DNA of 64,000 bases. It comes from Aridibacter sp965216195. GTDB lineage: Bacteria; Acidobacteriota; Blastocatellia; Pyrinomonadales; Pyrinomonadaceae. Below, one piece after another: positions 42,285 to 50,716 of the stretch (position 1 is the stretch's first letter; the number at the start of each line of letters is the position of its first letter). The translations under genes and the position numbers were made by a program. The stretch is from NCBI GenBank assembly GCA_965216195.1, contig OZ244151.1, positions 62,001 through 126,000 of the forward strand. The letters run 5' to 3'. The notes under the pieces are model-generated. The model saw nothing but the letters and a program-made list of their open reading frames with translations. It was not told the DNA's origin and ran no database searches.

Positions 42285-43003
42285 TTGGCCCTAGCAAGAG
42301 TAAAAACAAAAACCTTGTTCGCACCATTTTTCTTTAACGTTTTTGCGCAGGCAGAGACGGTTGCGCCGGAGGCGAATACATCATCTATAAGTAGAACATG
42401 CTGGTTTGCGATGAGTCTTTTTCGCTTTACCTCAAACGATTTCTCGACACTTAACTCCCGTCCGCGTCGATCCATTCCGGCGCGACGAACTCTCGAATGT
42501 TTAGTTCTTACGAGACTCGCTTCATCCAACACAATTCCGGTTTCCTTAGATACAATTTTCGCCAGAATACCGGCCTGATTAAAGCCGCGCTCAATAACGC
42601 GCTCCTTTGCGAGCGGAACCGGAATTATTCGGGTCAGATTCGAGAAGGAAGTCTTCTTCAAAGAATCGGCAAAGATTTTTTTTGGTAGCTGGGCTATGTA
42701 TGGTTCGCGCTTTAGCTTGAGGATCGTTGCGGAGAGGCCGTATTCGTATATCCCGGAGGCACGAGCGCGATCGTAAAAATCTTTATCGCATCGACGGCAG
42801 AAAGTTTTGTTTTTTGGCGGGGTTTCGGTATGAAGTTTTCCGCATTTATCGCAAATCGCTTGGTTTTCGTTAAACAGTCTCGTTTGCTTCCAACAGGCGC
42901 TGCACGCAAACCCGTCAGCAAAAGATTCTACAATTTTGCCGCAGACAAGACATTCTTGGGGAAAGGTTAGGGAAAGTAGGGAGTTATAAACTTTTTCCAG
43001 CAT
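42281..43003 (-). CDS. comF: ComF-family amidophosphoribosyltransferase-like protein
   Basis: 240 residues. An N-terminal zinc ribbon (CLVCGK...CSAC; CDKCGK...CRRC) is followed by a phosphoribosyltransferase domain whose PRPP loop is VLLIDDVFASGATVSA; IIPVPLAKERVIERGFNQ is the usual family block. ComF is needed for single-strand DNA uptake in competent bacteria, but family members in other species have unclear roles. Confidence 0.92.
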   Translation of the reverse strand: MLEKVYNSLLSLTFPQECLVCGKIVESFADGFACSACWKQTRLFNENQAICDKCGKLHTETPPKNKTFCRRCDKDFYDRARASGIYEYGLSATILKLKREPYIAQLPKKIFADSLKKTSFSNLTRIIPVPLAKERVIERGFNQAGILAKIVSKETGIVLDEASLVRTKHSRVRRAGMDRRGRELSVEKSFEVKRKRLIANQHVLLIDDVFASGATVSACAKTLKKNGANKVFVFTLARAN

Positions 43004-43049
43004 TCCGGTAAGGTACGAAAGGCCAGCTTACATGTGAGGTAAACCGCTG

Positions 43050-43406
43050 CTATTCGTCTTCGTCGAGCAGGCCTTTTTCGACGAGCTCCTGGCAATTGAT
43101 GCAGTATCTCGCCCAGGGAACCGCGACCAGACGTTTGTCGTTGATCTTATTTTCACAGTTTTGACAAAAACCGTACTCATCGTCTTCGATACGCTCGATA
43201 GCTTCGTTGATTAGAGTCAGCTGTTTTGATTCATTTTCCGAGACAGCCAACATTACATTTTTCGAATAATTTCTTACCGCTAGATCGACCGGATCCGGTG
43301 TTTCGGATTCGTCAACCGATAGATCGTTGTCACCGAGTTTTGACAAGATAAGGTCTCGCTCAGCAATCAGACTTTCTTTGATTTTTTTTAACTTCGCTTT
43401 CGTCAT
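43050..43406 (-). CDS. DksA/TraR-family zinc-finger protein
   Basis: 118 residues. An N-terminal coiled coil (about 1-75) leads to a C4 zinc finger CQNCENKI...YCINCQEL. The coiled-coil tip reads ESETPDPVDLA, keeping acidic residues as in DksA-like proteins that reach into the RNA polymerase channel. The length is shorter than DksA (about 150). It starts inside the rlmH stop (four-base overlap), so it is in an operon behind rlmH. Confidence 0.88.
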   Translation of the reverse strand: MTKAKLKKIKESLIAERDLILSKLGDNDLSVDESETPDPVDLAVRNYSKNVMLAVSENESKQLTLINEAIERIEDDEYGFCQNCENKINDKRLVAVPWARYCINCQELVEKGLLDEDE

Positions 43407-43855
43407 TTCTGATATGGAAATCCCTTGATAATCGTATACGCTCTATAGAGCTGTTCTAACAAAATCACCCGTGCCATTTCGTGGGTAAACGTTAGAATCG
43501 ATAAGGATAGCTTAAAATCGGCCCTTTCGACAACCTCAGACGAGACCCCTTCCGCACCGCCTATTACGAAAGCGATTTCCTTAAGTCCGCGAAGTTGCCA
43601 TTTTTCAATCGTTTTGGCCATTTCAGGAGAGTCAATCGCGCGTCCTTTAATGTCCAATAAACAAACAAAAGAGGTGCTTTTTATTTTATTTAGAAGTCGG
43701 GTGCCTTCGGCCTCAACGGTTTCGTGTCGCGCCTTGTCCTTAATTTCCGTGATCGAATATTTTACGTGGTATGAGAGTCTTTTCAAGTATTCACTCTGTA
43801 AGGCAAGCCAGTTTTTGTCTTTAGTTTTTCCAACCCAAATAAAGTGAAATTTCAT
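43403..43855 (-). CDS. rlmH: 23S rRNA (pseudouridine-1915 N3)-methyltransferase RlmH
   Basis: 150 residues of the SPOUT fold. MKFHFIWVGKTKD is the usual N-terminus, the SAM-binding trefoil loop is FVIGGAEGVSSEV, and the C-terminus ends LLEQLYRAYTIIKGFPYQK, as in RlmH. It methylates helix 69 of assembled 70S ribosomes. The next gene, a DksA-like factor, overlaps its stop. Confidence 0.95.
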   Translation of the reverse strand: MKFHFIWVGKTKDKNWLALQSEYLKRLSYHVKYSITEIKDKARHETVEAEGTRLLNKIKSTSFVCLLDIKGRAIDSPEMAKTIEKWQLRGLKEIAFVIGGAEGVSSEVVERADFKLSLSILTFTHEMARVILLEQLYRAYTIIKGFPYQK

Positions 43856-43920
43856 AAGTGCGGGTTTCCCGTTAAGGTGCGATTTAAGTTGCCAAGCTGA
43901 AATATGTTAGATTCAAACCG

Positions 43921-44469
43921 ATGAATGATTTGCTACGCATTGTAAAAGCAACGGATTTTGCTGCCAAAAAGCATAAGGGACAGAGACGCAAGGGCGCAAA
44001 TGAAGAACCCTATATTAATCATCCTTTAGAGGTCGTGAAACTGCTGGCTGACGTCGGAAGGATAGACGACACACGGATACTCTCGGCGGCAGTGTTACAC
44101 GATACAATTGAGGACACAGATGCTTCGGAGGAAGAAATCAGGGAGCTTTTTGGCAAACGCGTTTGCGGATTTGTTTGTGAAGTGACGGACGATAAGAGTC
44201 TTTCTAAAGCTGAACGAAAACAGAAGCAGATCGAGCATGCACCGCATCTATCCACCGGCGCAAAGCAAATAAAAATTGCCGATAAGATCAGCAACATTGA
44301 GGACATGATCGAAAATCCTCCGCGGAATTGGTCACGCGAACGAAAGCTTAGATATGTTGATTGGAGCGAAGAAGTAATCGATGGTCTGCGTGGGGTTAAT
44401 GAAGAGCTTGAAGCTTTTTTTGACCAAACCGTCAAAAAAGCGAGGAAGTTTTATGCCGAAATTGGCTAA
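43921..44469 (+). CDS. HD-domain hydrolase, MESH1/small alarmone hydrolase type
   Basis: 182 residues, only the HD domain of the RelA/SpoT family: KHKGQRRKG, YINHPLEVV, VLHDTIEDTDAS (HD pair) and KIADKISNIEDM (Asp, Asn). There is no synthetase, TGS or ACT domain, so it is a stand-alone hydrolase. MESH1 enzymes cleave the 3' pyrophosphate of ppGpp and NADPH. It is divergent from rlmH and the DksA-like gene. Confidence 0.88.
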   Translation: MNDLLRIVKATDFAAKKHKGQRRKGANEEPYINHPLEVVKLLADVGRIDDTRILSAAVLHDTIEDTDASEEEIRELFGKRVCGFVCEVTDDKSLSKAERKQKQIEHAPHLSTGAKQIKIADKISNIEDMIENPPRNWSRERKLRYVDWSEEVIDGLRGVNEELEAFFDQTVKKARKFYAEIG

Positions 44470-44526
44470 GATATTGTGCCGCGTTTGAATTTTTTTTTCT
44501 GGTCACGTAGCATCTGTAGATAACCA

Positions 44527-44790
44527 ATGAAAATCGATGATCGAGCAAAACGGGTGGTTAGTGAATTAAGCGATGCTGTTAATTTCGCGATTGAAGATTC
44601 CACCGCTGTTTCTGACGCTGTCGAACGCTTGCGAGACATGGGTTTTGAACCGAACTTGAATCTGCGTTTAGAAGTAGGTTTGGAAGAGGTTCTTGAAGTT
44701 TCACATGTAAACGAAAATGACCTGGTGCCTGAGTTTACTGAAGAAGATATTCAAACCCTCCGCCGAATGAAAATTAAGGTTGATGAATAG
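44527..44790 (+). CDS. Small conserved-type protein of unknown function
   Basis: 87 residues, acidic, predicted helical, without signal peptide, Cys or motif. It has a short DLVPEFTEEDIQTLRRMKI segment at the end. It lies 57 bp after the MESH1-like gene and 21 bp before the next gene, in the same direction. I do not recognise the family. Confidence 0.6.
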   Translation: MKIDDRAKRVVSELSDAVNFAIEDSTAVSDAVERLRDMGFEPNLNLRLEVGLEEVLEVSHVNENDLVPEFTEEDIQTLRRMKIKVDE

Positions 44791-44811
44791 GAAGATCAAC
44801 CGCCACCTGCC

Positions 44812-45525
44812 TTGAATTACTTTAACTATTTTACTGAAATCGAAGAAACCTTTATCCGAAGGCGCGGCAAGCATTTGCTTTTAAGCCCGCTTGATTGGGC
44901 ATTAATCGAATCCTGGAAAGAGCGTGGAATTCCGCTTCGCATCGTTGTGAGAGGCATCGAAAACGTTTTCGATGCGATCGAAGAAAATCCTAATCGTTCG
45001 TCAAATATCGGCTCGCTTTCATATTGCAAAAACGAAATTGAGAATTTGTATTCGGATTGGCAGAGTTCGCAGGTTGGGAAATCCGCGCAAGAAAATGAAA
45101 TCGAAGCCTCTTCAACGCATTCTTTTACGGAGCAGGGAGAGTTGTTTGAGAAAAGTTCGGTAGAGAAACATCTCGAAAGGGTTTCTTCAGAGCTTGACTC
45201 TGCAAAAAGGAATCTGAGTTCGGATGAGCTGACCGGGGTTTTGGATTTGGTTTCGAAAAAACTCCAGGATTATCTGGCAACGGATGTCGATAGCGAAGAG
45301 CTCGAAAGACGGCTGGATGAACTTGAGGAAAGAATTGATGATACGCTCCTAAAAACCACGGATACCGCCCTTTTACGGAATTCGAAACAAGAGATTGAAA
45401 AAAAACTAGCAAAAAACAAAACTACGATGGACTCCGATTCCTATCAAAGGGCATTTAACCTAATGCTGATCAAAGAGCTTCGCGAAGAGGCGGGAATTCC
45501 CCGGCTGAGTCTTTTCTATTTGTAA
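44812..45525 (+). CDS. Uncharacterised protein, regular upstream neighbour type of RNA methyltransferase
   Basis: 237 residues from a TTG, the only usual start in the frame after the preceding stop. AGGAAG lies rather far upstream. The first 60 residues (FTEIEETFIRRRGKHLLLSP and LDWALIESWKERGIPLRIVV) form a compact helical domain that recalls winged-helix or DnaD-like folds; the rest is acidic and coiled-coil prone. No enzyme motif is seen. It ends nine bases before the methyltransferase gene, so a role beside it, in RNA handling, is possible but unproven. Confidence 0.65.
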   Translation: MNYFNYFTEIEETFIRRRGKHLLLSPLDWALIESWKERGIPLRIVVRGIENVFDAIEENPNRSSNIGSLSYCKNEIENLYSDWQSSQVGKSAQENEIEASSTHSFTEQGELFEKSSVEKHLERVSSELDSAKRNLSSDELTGVLDLVSKKLQDYLATDVDSEELERRLDELEERIDDTLLKTTDTALLRNSKQEIEKKLAKNKTTMDSDSYQRAFNLMLIKELREEAGIPRLSLFYL

Positions 45526-45534
45526 ACAAATAAA

Positions 45535-46731
45535 TTGACAAAAAAATACGATATTGGTGAATTGATCGAGGTAACCGTTGAGAAAATTGTACCCAATGGG
45601 CTCGGTTTGTGCTTTGCCGAAGACTTAACAGTTTTCGTGCCGCTTTCTGCACGCGGAGATCGCTTGCGCGCTGAACTACGACAGATTAAAGGGAAAACGG
45701 CGTTCGCTCGAATCGATACGATACTTGATGCCTCGGGGGAACGCGCGGAACCACAATGTGAGTACTATGGCGTTTGCGGAGGGTGTGATTTCCAACACTT
45801 ATCTTACGAATCGCAACTCCAATCCAAAGTTGGAATACTTCGTGATTGCTTAAAACGTATTGGCAAAATTGATTTTGATGGCGAGATTACCATCGAAAAA
45901 AGCTCCAGGCAGTACGGTTATCGCCTGCGTTCGCAATGGCATGCGGACACGAGAGAAGAAAAGATCGGTTATTTTAAACGCCAGTCTCACGACGTTGTGG
46001 AAGCTGAGACCTGTCCAATTCTTCTCCCGGAGCTTGATGCCGAGCTTAAAGGCTTGCGCGAAAATAGAGTCTGGTCAAAATTCTTTTCGGAGAGAGTGAA
46101 TATTGAAGCCGCGGCCGACACAAACGGAAACACCTCAGTATATTCGGAAGAAATTCTCGAGCCGACTCGCGATCTTGATTTTGAGGTAAACGAAGATAGA
46201 TTTTCTTTTAACGCGCAAACTTTTTTTCAGGGTAACGGGTTTTTAGTCGAAAAACTTGTCGGCGCAGCAACGGGCGATTCTTCCGGGGATTCGGCGCTCG
46301 ATTTGTTTTGCGGTGTTGGGCTCTTTTCAGTTCCGCTCGCAAGGAGTTTCGAACGGGTTTCCGGGGTTGAATCAAACAGTATTTCGATCGAGTTTGCGAA
46401 AAGAAACGGTGAGTTTGCGAGATTGAAGAATCTGGAGTTTTTTGACGCACGGGTCGGGAATTATCTAAAACAAATTTCAGAAGAGGGAAAGAATTTCGAT
46501 TTTGTTCTTTTGGATCCTCCGCGGAGCGGATTGAAAAAGCGTGATTTAAAAAGCATTGCGGAAATAGCTCGGTCTGAAATATCCTACGTCTCCTGCAATC
46601 CGTCTACCCTAGCCCGAGATCTCGAAGGATTCATGCAAAACAGGTACGAAATCAAGAATATCGAGGCCTTTGATCTTTTTCCTCAGACTCATCATGTCGA
46701 GACCGTCGTAAGATTGGCGAGGATAAACTAA
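45535..46731 (+). CDS. TRAM-domain 23S rRNA/tRNA (uracil-5-)-methyltransferase, RlmD/TrmA type
   Basis: 398 residues from a TTG that gives the normal N-terminus. TRAM domain (about 1-55), Fe-S Cys cluster CEYYGVCGGCDFQHL plus a later Cys, then the Rossmann methyltransferase: SAM motif ALDLFCGVGLFSVPLA, LLDPPRSGLKK, and SYVSCNPSTLARDL with the nucleophilic Cys. It makes m5U on RNA. The exact target (U1939, U747 or tRNA U54) cannot be fixed by eye. Confidence 0.92.
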   Translation: MTKKYDIGELIEVTVEKIVPNGLGLCFAEDLTVFVPLSARGDRLRAELRQIKGKTAFARIDTILDASGERAEPQCEYYGVCGGCDFQHLSYESQLQSKVGILRDCLKRIGKIDFDGEITIEKSSRQYGYRLRSQWHADTREEKIGYFKRQSHDVVEAETCPILLPELDAELKGLRENRVWSKFFSERVNIEAAADTNGNTSVYSEEILEPTRDLDFEVNEDRFSFNAQTFFQGNGFLVEKLVGAATGDSSGDSALDLFCGVGLFSVPLARSFERVSGVESNSISIEFAKRNGEFARLKNLEFFDARVGNYLKQISEEGKNFDFVLLDPPRSGLKKRDLKSIAEIARSEISYVSCNPSTLARDLEGFMQNRYEIKNIEAFDLFPQTHHVETVVRLARIN

Positions 46732-46809
46732 ACTTTTCCGGCTTTGTTTCGTTTAAAGTGAAAGACAAATAACGTTGAATTCTACGAGACATATAACTAA
46801 ACTAAAATC

Positions 46810-47778
46810 ATGGCAAGAAAAAAATCAACGAGCTCAGCGGCAAAGGGCAAGCAGATCCGCTGTCGATATTGCGCGCAGAAAAACTCTATTAGGGAAGGAT
46901 CGCGAACGAAAGCTTCATGCGGCAAATGTAAATTGCCCCTTTCGAGTGAGCCTCACAAGAAATTCGCGGACCTGGACAAACACGAATACATACATCCGGA
47001 AGACAGTAAAGCTTTAGCTGCTCTTCGTGCGATGCCGGGCGTGGATACGGCGCTTAGAAAACTGATTCAAGTAACCGGGGAATCTGCAGTTCGTGTAATG
47101 TTTATGGCGAGCTCTGTGAAGGTTACGCCGAAGCAATGTCCGGATCTGTATGCAAAATTGCAGGTTGCTTGTACGACGCTCGGAGTAGATATGCCGGATA
47201 TGTTTGTGCAGCAGAATCCGATTGTTAACGCCTTTACGACGGGTGTCGACAAACACATAATCGTGCTTCATTCGGGCTTGCTCGAACGTTTAAACGACGA
47301 AGAAACCCTGGCAGTGATTGCTCATGAGGTTGGGCACATCCATGCCGAACACGTGCTCTATTTAACGGCTGCGCGTTTAATCGAACTCCTGATGAATGTT
47401 TCTCTTGCGAGAGCGATACCCGGTAGCGAGATTATTAAATTCCTGATCTCTGCCGGTATCAGCGGTGCGCTTTTGGCGTGGGCGCGGAGAGCCGAGTTGT
47501 CGTGCGATCGGGCGGCGCTTCTCGTAACCCAAAATCCGCATGTTATCGGAAGAACGATGATGAAGCTAGGCGGCGGAACAATGGCTTCGAAGATCGATTA
47601 CGAAGAATTTCTCGAACAAGGGCGCGAATTTAAGAAAAACTATGATTCAAATAAACTTGATAAATTCTGGGCGGATATCATCAATGCCGGGCAATCGCAT
47701 CCCTTCCCGATTTGGCGCGTCGCCGAGATTCTCGATTGGGTCGAGAGCGGCCAGTATGAGGAGCTGATGAAGAAATAG
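46810..47778 (+). CDS. M48-family zinc metallopeptidase with N-terminal zinc ribbon
   Basis: 322 residues. The first 40 hold a C4 ribbon (CRYCAQK...CGKCKLPL). The peptidase motif is VIAHEVGHIHAEHV, with Glu and a later Asp (ELSCDRAALLV) as ligands. The hydrophobic stretch after HExxH is short and there is no signal peptide, so it looks cytoplasmic or peripheral, unlike HtpX. The role is probably protein quality control. Confidence 0.88.
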   Translation: MARKKSTSSAAKGKQIRCRYCAQKNSIREGSRTKASCGKCKLPLSSEPHKKFADLDKHEYIHPEDSKALAALRAMPGVDTALRKLIQVTGESAVRVMFMASSVKVTPKQCPDLYAKLQVACTTLGVDMPDMFVQQNPIVNAFTTGVDKHIIVLHSGLLERLNDEETLAVIAHEVGHIHAEHVLYLTAARLIELLMNVSLARAIPGSEIIKFLISAGISGALLAWARRAELSCDRAALLVTQNPHVIGRTMMKLGGGTMASKIDYEEFLEQGREFKKNYDSNKLDKFWADIINAGQSHPFPIWRVAEILDWVESGQYEELMKK

Positions 47779-47842
47779 CCGGAAGTTGAAAAGTAAAAAA
47801 GTAAAAGGCAGAATTGGAGCAATCTGATTTTGTCTTTTTATT

Positions 47843-48172
47843 ATGCTTGTTGTTCTAACAACTACACCGAACGAGGACGAAGCTGAGACCCTGGCGAAGA
47901 AGTTAGTTGAGGCAAAACTTGCAGCCTGTGTTCAGGTTTTACCTAAAATGAAGTCGGTTTATTTTTGGGAAGGCGAAGTGCAAAGCGAGCCCGAGCATTT
48001 ACTGCTTATTAAAACACTCAACGAAAAATACCCGGAAGTCGAAAGGTTTCTGAAAGAGAATCACAGTTATGATGAACCGGAAATTGTTGCCCTGGATTCA
48101 GAGGCCGTTTCGGATAGCTATCTTAAATGGATGACTGAAACTCTTACAGTCAGCGAAGATGACGAAAGGTAA
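47843..48172 (+). CDS. cutA: Divalent-cation tolerance protein CutA
   Basis: 109 residues, the usual family length. Family motifs are AACVQVLPKMKSVYFWEGEV and HSYDEPEIVAL. It forms ferredoxin-like trimers that bind copper in vitro; the physiological role is not settled. A hairpin directly after the stop begins the repeat-bearing gap. Confidence 0.95.
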   Translation: MLVVLTTTPNEDEAETLAKKLVEAKLAACVQVLPKMKSVYFWEGEVQSEPEHLLLIKTLNEKYPEVERFLKENHSYDEPEIVALDSEAVSDSYLKWMTETLTVSEDDER

Positions 48173-48175
48173 AAG

Positions 48176-48345
48176 CCCAGGACAAGCCGAGCGCAGTCCT
48201 GGGTTAGGATCAATTGGCTGCTGAGCCCCGGTTAGGGGCGACAGAAAAATAGAAGAATGTTATACCACCCCGTTCGGGGTTGGTCTCATTTTCCGACTTT
48301 ACCCGCATTCCGCTCCGCTTCATACGGGGCTATTCAAATGCCGTC
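48176..48345. repeat. Dispersed bipartite palindromic repeat, copy 3
   Basis: It starts with CCCAGGAC/GTCCTGGG (48176-48203), which may also end cutA transcription. It continues with CCCC/GGGG (48226-48238) then GCGACAGAAAAATAGAAG, CCACCCC/GGGGTTGG (near 48266), and CCCG...CGGGG (48302-48328) followed by CTATTCAAATGCCG and a GTC/GAC hairpin. The last part aligns with copies 1 and 2. Confidence 0.6.
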
Positions 48346-48372
48346 ATCTCAGACGACTACATCGCATGGCGA

Positions 48373-49515
48373 TTACGCTCTCAACAATTGTTTGGCAATA
48401 ACAAGTCTTTGAACTTCGCTCGTACCCTCGCCAATGGTGCATAGCTTAGAATCACGCCAGTATTTTTCCGCCGGATAATCTTTTGTATAGCCGTATCCAC
48501 CGTGGATCTGGACCGACTCTTCTGAAACTTTTACCGCAACTTCAGAAGCATACAGCTTCGCCATCGCGGATTGTTTGGTTACGCGTTTTTCATTGTCTTT
48601 CAAATAGGCTGCCTGCTGTGTCAAAAGCCGAGCCGCTTCAATTTGGGTTGCCATATCTGCGAGTTTAAACTGAATTGCCTGAAACTCGGCAATCGGACGC
48701 CCAAACTGTTGACGCTCTTTTGCATACTTCACCGCCGCTTCATAGGCACCTTGAGCAATTCCTACACTCAATGACGCAATCGATATTCTTCCGCCGTCTA
48801 AAACTTTCATTGCCTGCAAAAACCCTTCGCCTTCGACGCCGAGTAAATTTTCTTCAGGCACATTGCAGTCTTCAAAAACGACCGAAGCCGTTTCAGAGGC
48901 ACGCATTCCGGTTTTATTTTCCTTGTGGTCAGGGCGAAAACCATCCATCGACTTATCGAAAATGAAGGCGGAGATTCCTTTGTTGCCTTTTTCCTTATCG
49001 GTTACCGCAACTGCGACGAGCGTATCGCATGCAATCGCATGGGTGATGAAGTTCTTTGAGCCATTTACTTTGTAGGAGCCATTTTCCTTAACGGCAGTCG
49101 TGCGTGTTCCCGACGCATCCGAACCCGCTTCTGCTTCCGTCAAACCCCATGCACCCCACGATTCACCCTGCGCGAGCGGCGTTAAATATTTTTGCTTTTG
49201 TTCGTCAGTTCCGAAAGTAAAAATATGGTTAGAACAGAGTGAATTGTGGGCTGCGACTGAAAGTCCGACGGATCCGCAGACGCGTGCGATTTCTTCAATA
49301 ATTGTGGAGTATTCTACGTAACCCATTCCGGCGCCTCCATACTCTTCCGGAAAGATCACGCCCATTAAACCCAATTCAGCGAGTTGCGGGCGAAGCTCGT
49401 CAAAAAAGTGTTGCGATTCGTCCCACTCCATTACATTTGGAGCGATTTCACTCTCCGCAAATTCCCTTACCGCGTATTTTATCTGCCGTTGTTCTTCGTT
49501 AAGCTCGAAATTCAT
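48373..49515 (-). CDS. Acyl-CoA dehydrogenase
   Basis: 380 residues from the ATG at 49515, the family's normal start (MNFELNEEQRQIKYAVREFA). The frame to 49746 adds 77 residues with no support. FAD-binding and dimer motifs: WGLTEAEAGSDASG, KNFITHA, and RQQFGRPIAEFQAIQFKLADM. The catalytic base is expected in the C-terminal TIGEGTSEVQRLVIAK block. It oxidises acyl-CoA to enoyl-CoA; chain length is not readable. It is divergent from the MDR gene. Confidence 0.95.
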   Translation of the reverse strand: MNFELNEEQRQIKYAVREFAESEIAPNVMEWDESQHFFDELRPQLAELGLMGVIFPEEYGGAGMGYVEYSTIIEEIARVCGSVGLSVAAHNSLCSNHIFTFGTDEQKQKYLTPLAQGESWGAWGLTEAEAGSDASGTRTTAVKENGSYKVNGSKNFITHAIACDTLVAVAVTDKEKGNKGISAFIFDKSMDGFRPDHKENKTGMRASETASVVFEDCNVPEENLLGVEGEGFLQAMKVLDGGRISIASLSVGIAQGAYEAAVKYAKERQQFGRPIAEFQAIQFKLADMATQIEAARLLTQQAAYLKDNEKRVTKQSAMAKLYASEVAVKVSEESVQIHGGYGYTKDYPAEKYWRDSKLCTIGEGTSEVQRLVIAKQLLRA

Positions 49516-49636
49516 ATAAGTAATTATTATGTTTGGATAAATTCTCTTTATTAAGATTAGCAAAATCGAAACGCAAGGAAAAGTAGGAAAAACTTTGATT
49601 AGATTTTTCGACCGGCAATACCTACAATCAATTTGA

Positions 49637-50596
49637 ATGAAAGCATTGAGGATCGAAGAAGGCGGGCTGAAGCTAGCGGATATCTCTCTGCCCGAGCGAG
49701 AGGATGAGGCGCTGGTTAGAGTTGTGAAATCGGGAATCTGCAACACGGATTTAGAAATCGTGCGAGGTTATGCGGGATTTCAAGGCACGATCGGACACGA
49801 GTTTGTAGGCGTCGTTGAAGAAGCATCCGACAAACCGGAATTGGTCGGAAAACGCGTCGTCGGCGAAATAAACGTCGGTTGCGAAACCTGCGATTGGTGT
49901 AAGGCACACGATGCACGCCATTGTTCAAACAGAACTGTGCTTGGAATAGTCAACCGCGATGGGTGTCATGCGGAATTTTTGACCTTGCCCACGCGAAATC
50001 TTCTCGAGGTGCCGGACAGCATCTCTGACGATGACGCGATTTTCGCTGAGCCGCTCGCCGCCGCTTATGGGATTACAGAGCAATTGGCATTCGATCGCCA
50101 CATGAAAATTGCGGTGATCGGTGACGGGAAATTGGGTATTTTGTGCGCCTGGAGTCTTGGCTTAAAAAGCGAACGGCTTTTTCTGATTGGCAAACACAAA
50201 AGCAAACTGGAAGCCGCAGAGAAAGGAAACGTAGAAGGTGTGGCTCTTGAGGACGCCGGAAAATTGGACCGAAGTTTTGATGTGGTGGTCGAAGCCAGCG
50301 GCTCTGAGAGTGGATTTGAAACCGCCCTCGATTTGCTAAAACCGCGCGGAAAGCTCGTGCTCAAATCCACATTTCAAGGCAAGCCAAAATGGGAAGCGTG
50401 GCGGGTAGTGGTTGACGAAATCACGATAATTGGCTCGAGATGTGGAATATTTTCGCCGGCTTTAGACCTCTTAGAGAAAGGGGAATTTGACGTTACGAGT
50501 TTAATCACGGAAGAATTTGGGATTAAGGATGGCGTAGAGGCGATAAATGCGGCGGGAGCCAAAGGCGCAATGAAGATAGTGCTTTCAATGAGTTGA
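49637..50596 (+). CDS. Zinc-type medium-chain dehydrogenase/reductase
   Basis: 319 residues. GroES-like domain with GICNTDLEI and GHEFVGVVEE (catalytic zinc ligands), structural-zinc set GCETCDWCKAHDARHC (four Cys), and a Rossmann domain starting VIGDGKLGILCAW. It belongs to the alcohol/threonine/polyol dehydrogenase class; substrate unknown. It has no clear ribosome site. Confidence 0.9.
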   Translation: MKALRIEEGGLKLADISLPEREDEALVRVVKSGICNTDLEIVRGYAGFQGTIGHEFVGVVEEASDKPELVGKRVVGEINVGCETCDWCKAHDARHCSNRTVLGIVNRDGCHAEFLTLPTRNLLEVPDSISDDDAIFAEPLAAAYGITEQLAFDRHMKIAVIGDGKLGILCAWSLGLKSERLFLIGKHKSKLEAAEKGNVEGVALEDAGKLDRSFDVVVEASGSESGFETALDLLKPRGKLVLKSTFQGKPKWEAWRVVVDEITIIGSRCGIFSPALDLLEKGEFDVTSLITEEFGIKDGVEAINAAGAKGAMKIVLSMS

Positions 50597-50716
50597 TAAT
50601 CTTTGAAATAGCGTTAATCAGAAGTCCTCCCTAAATTTTATTGTAAAAGCCACCGCAGAATTTTATACTCGTTAGATAGCGGCAGGTTTGCCGACGTCGA
50701 TTTTACCGGAGTATTT

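Noticed and set aside
49516..49746. 77-residue extension of the acyl-CoA dehydrogenase
   Set aside because: The family starts at MNFELNEEQ; the extension overlaps the divergent gene start.
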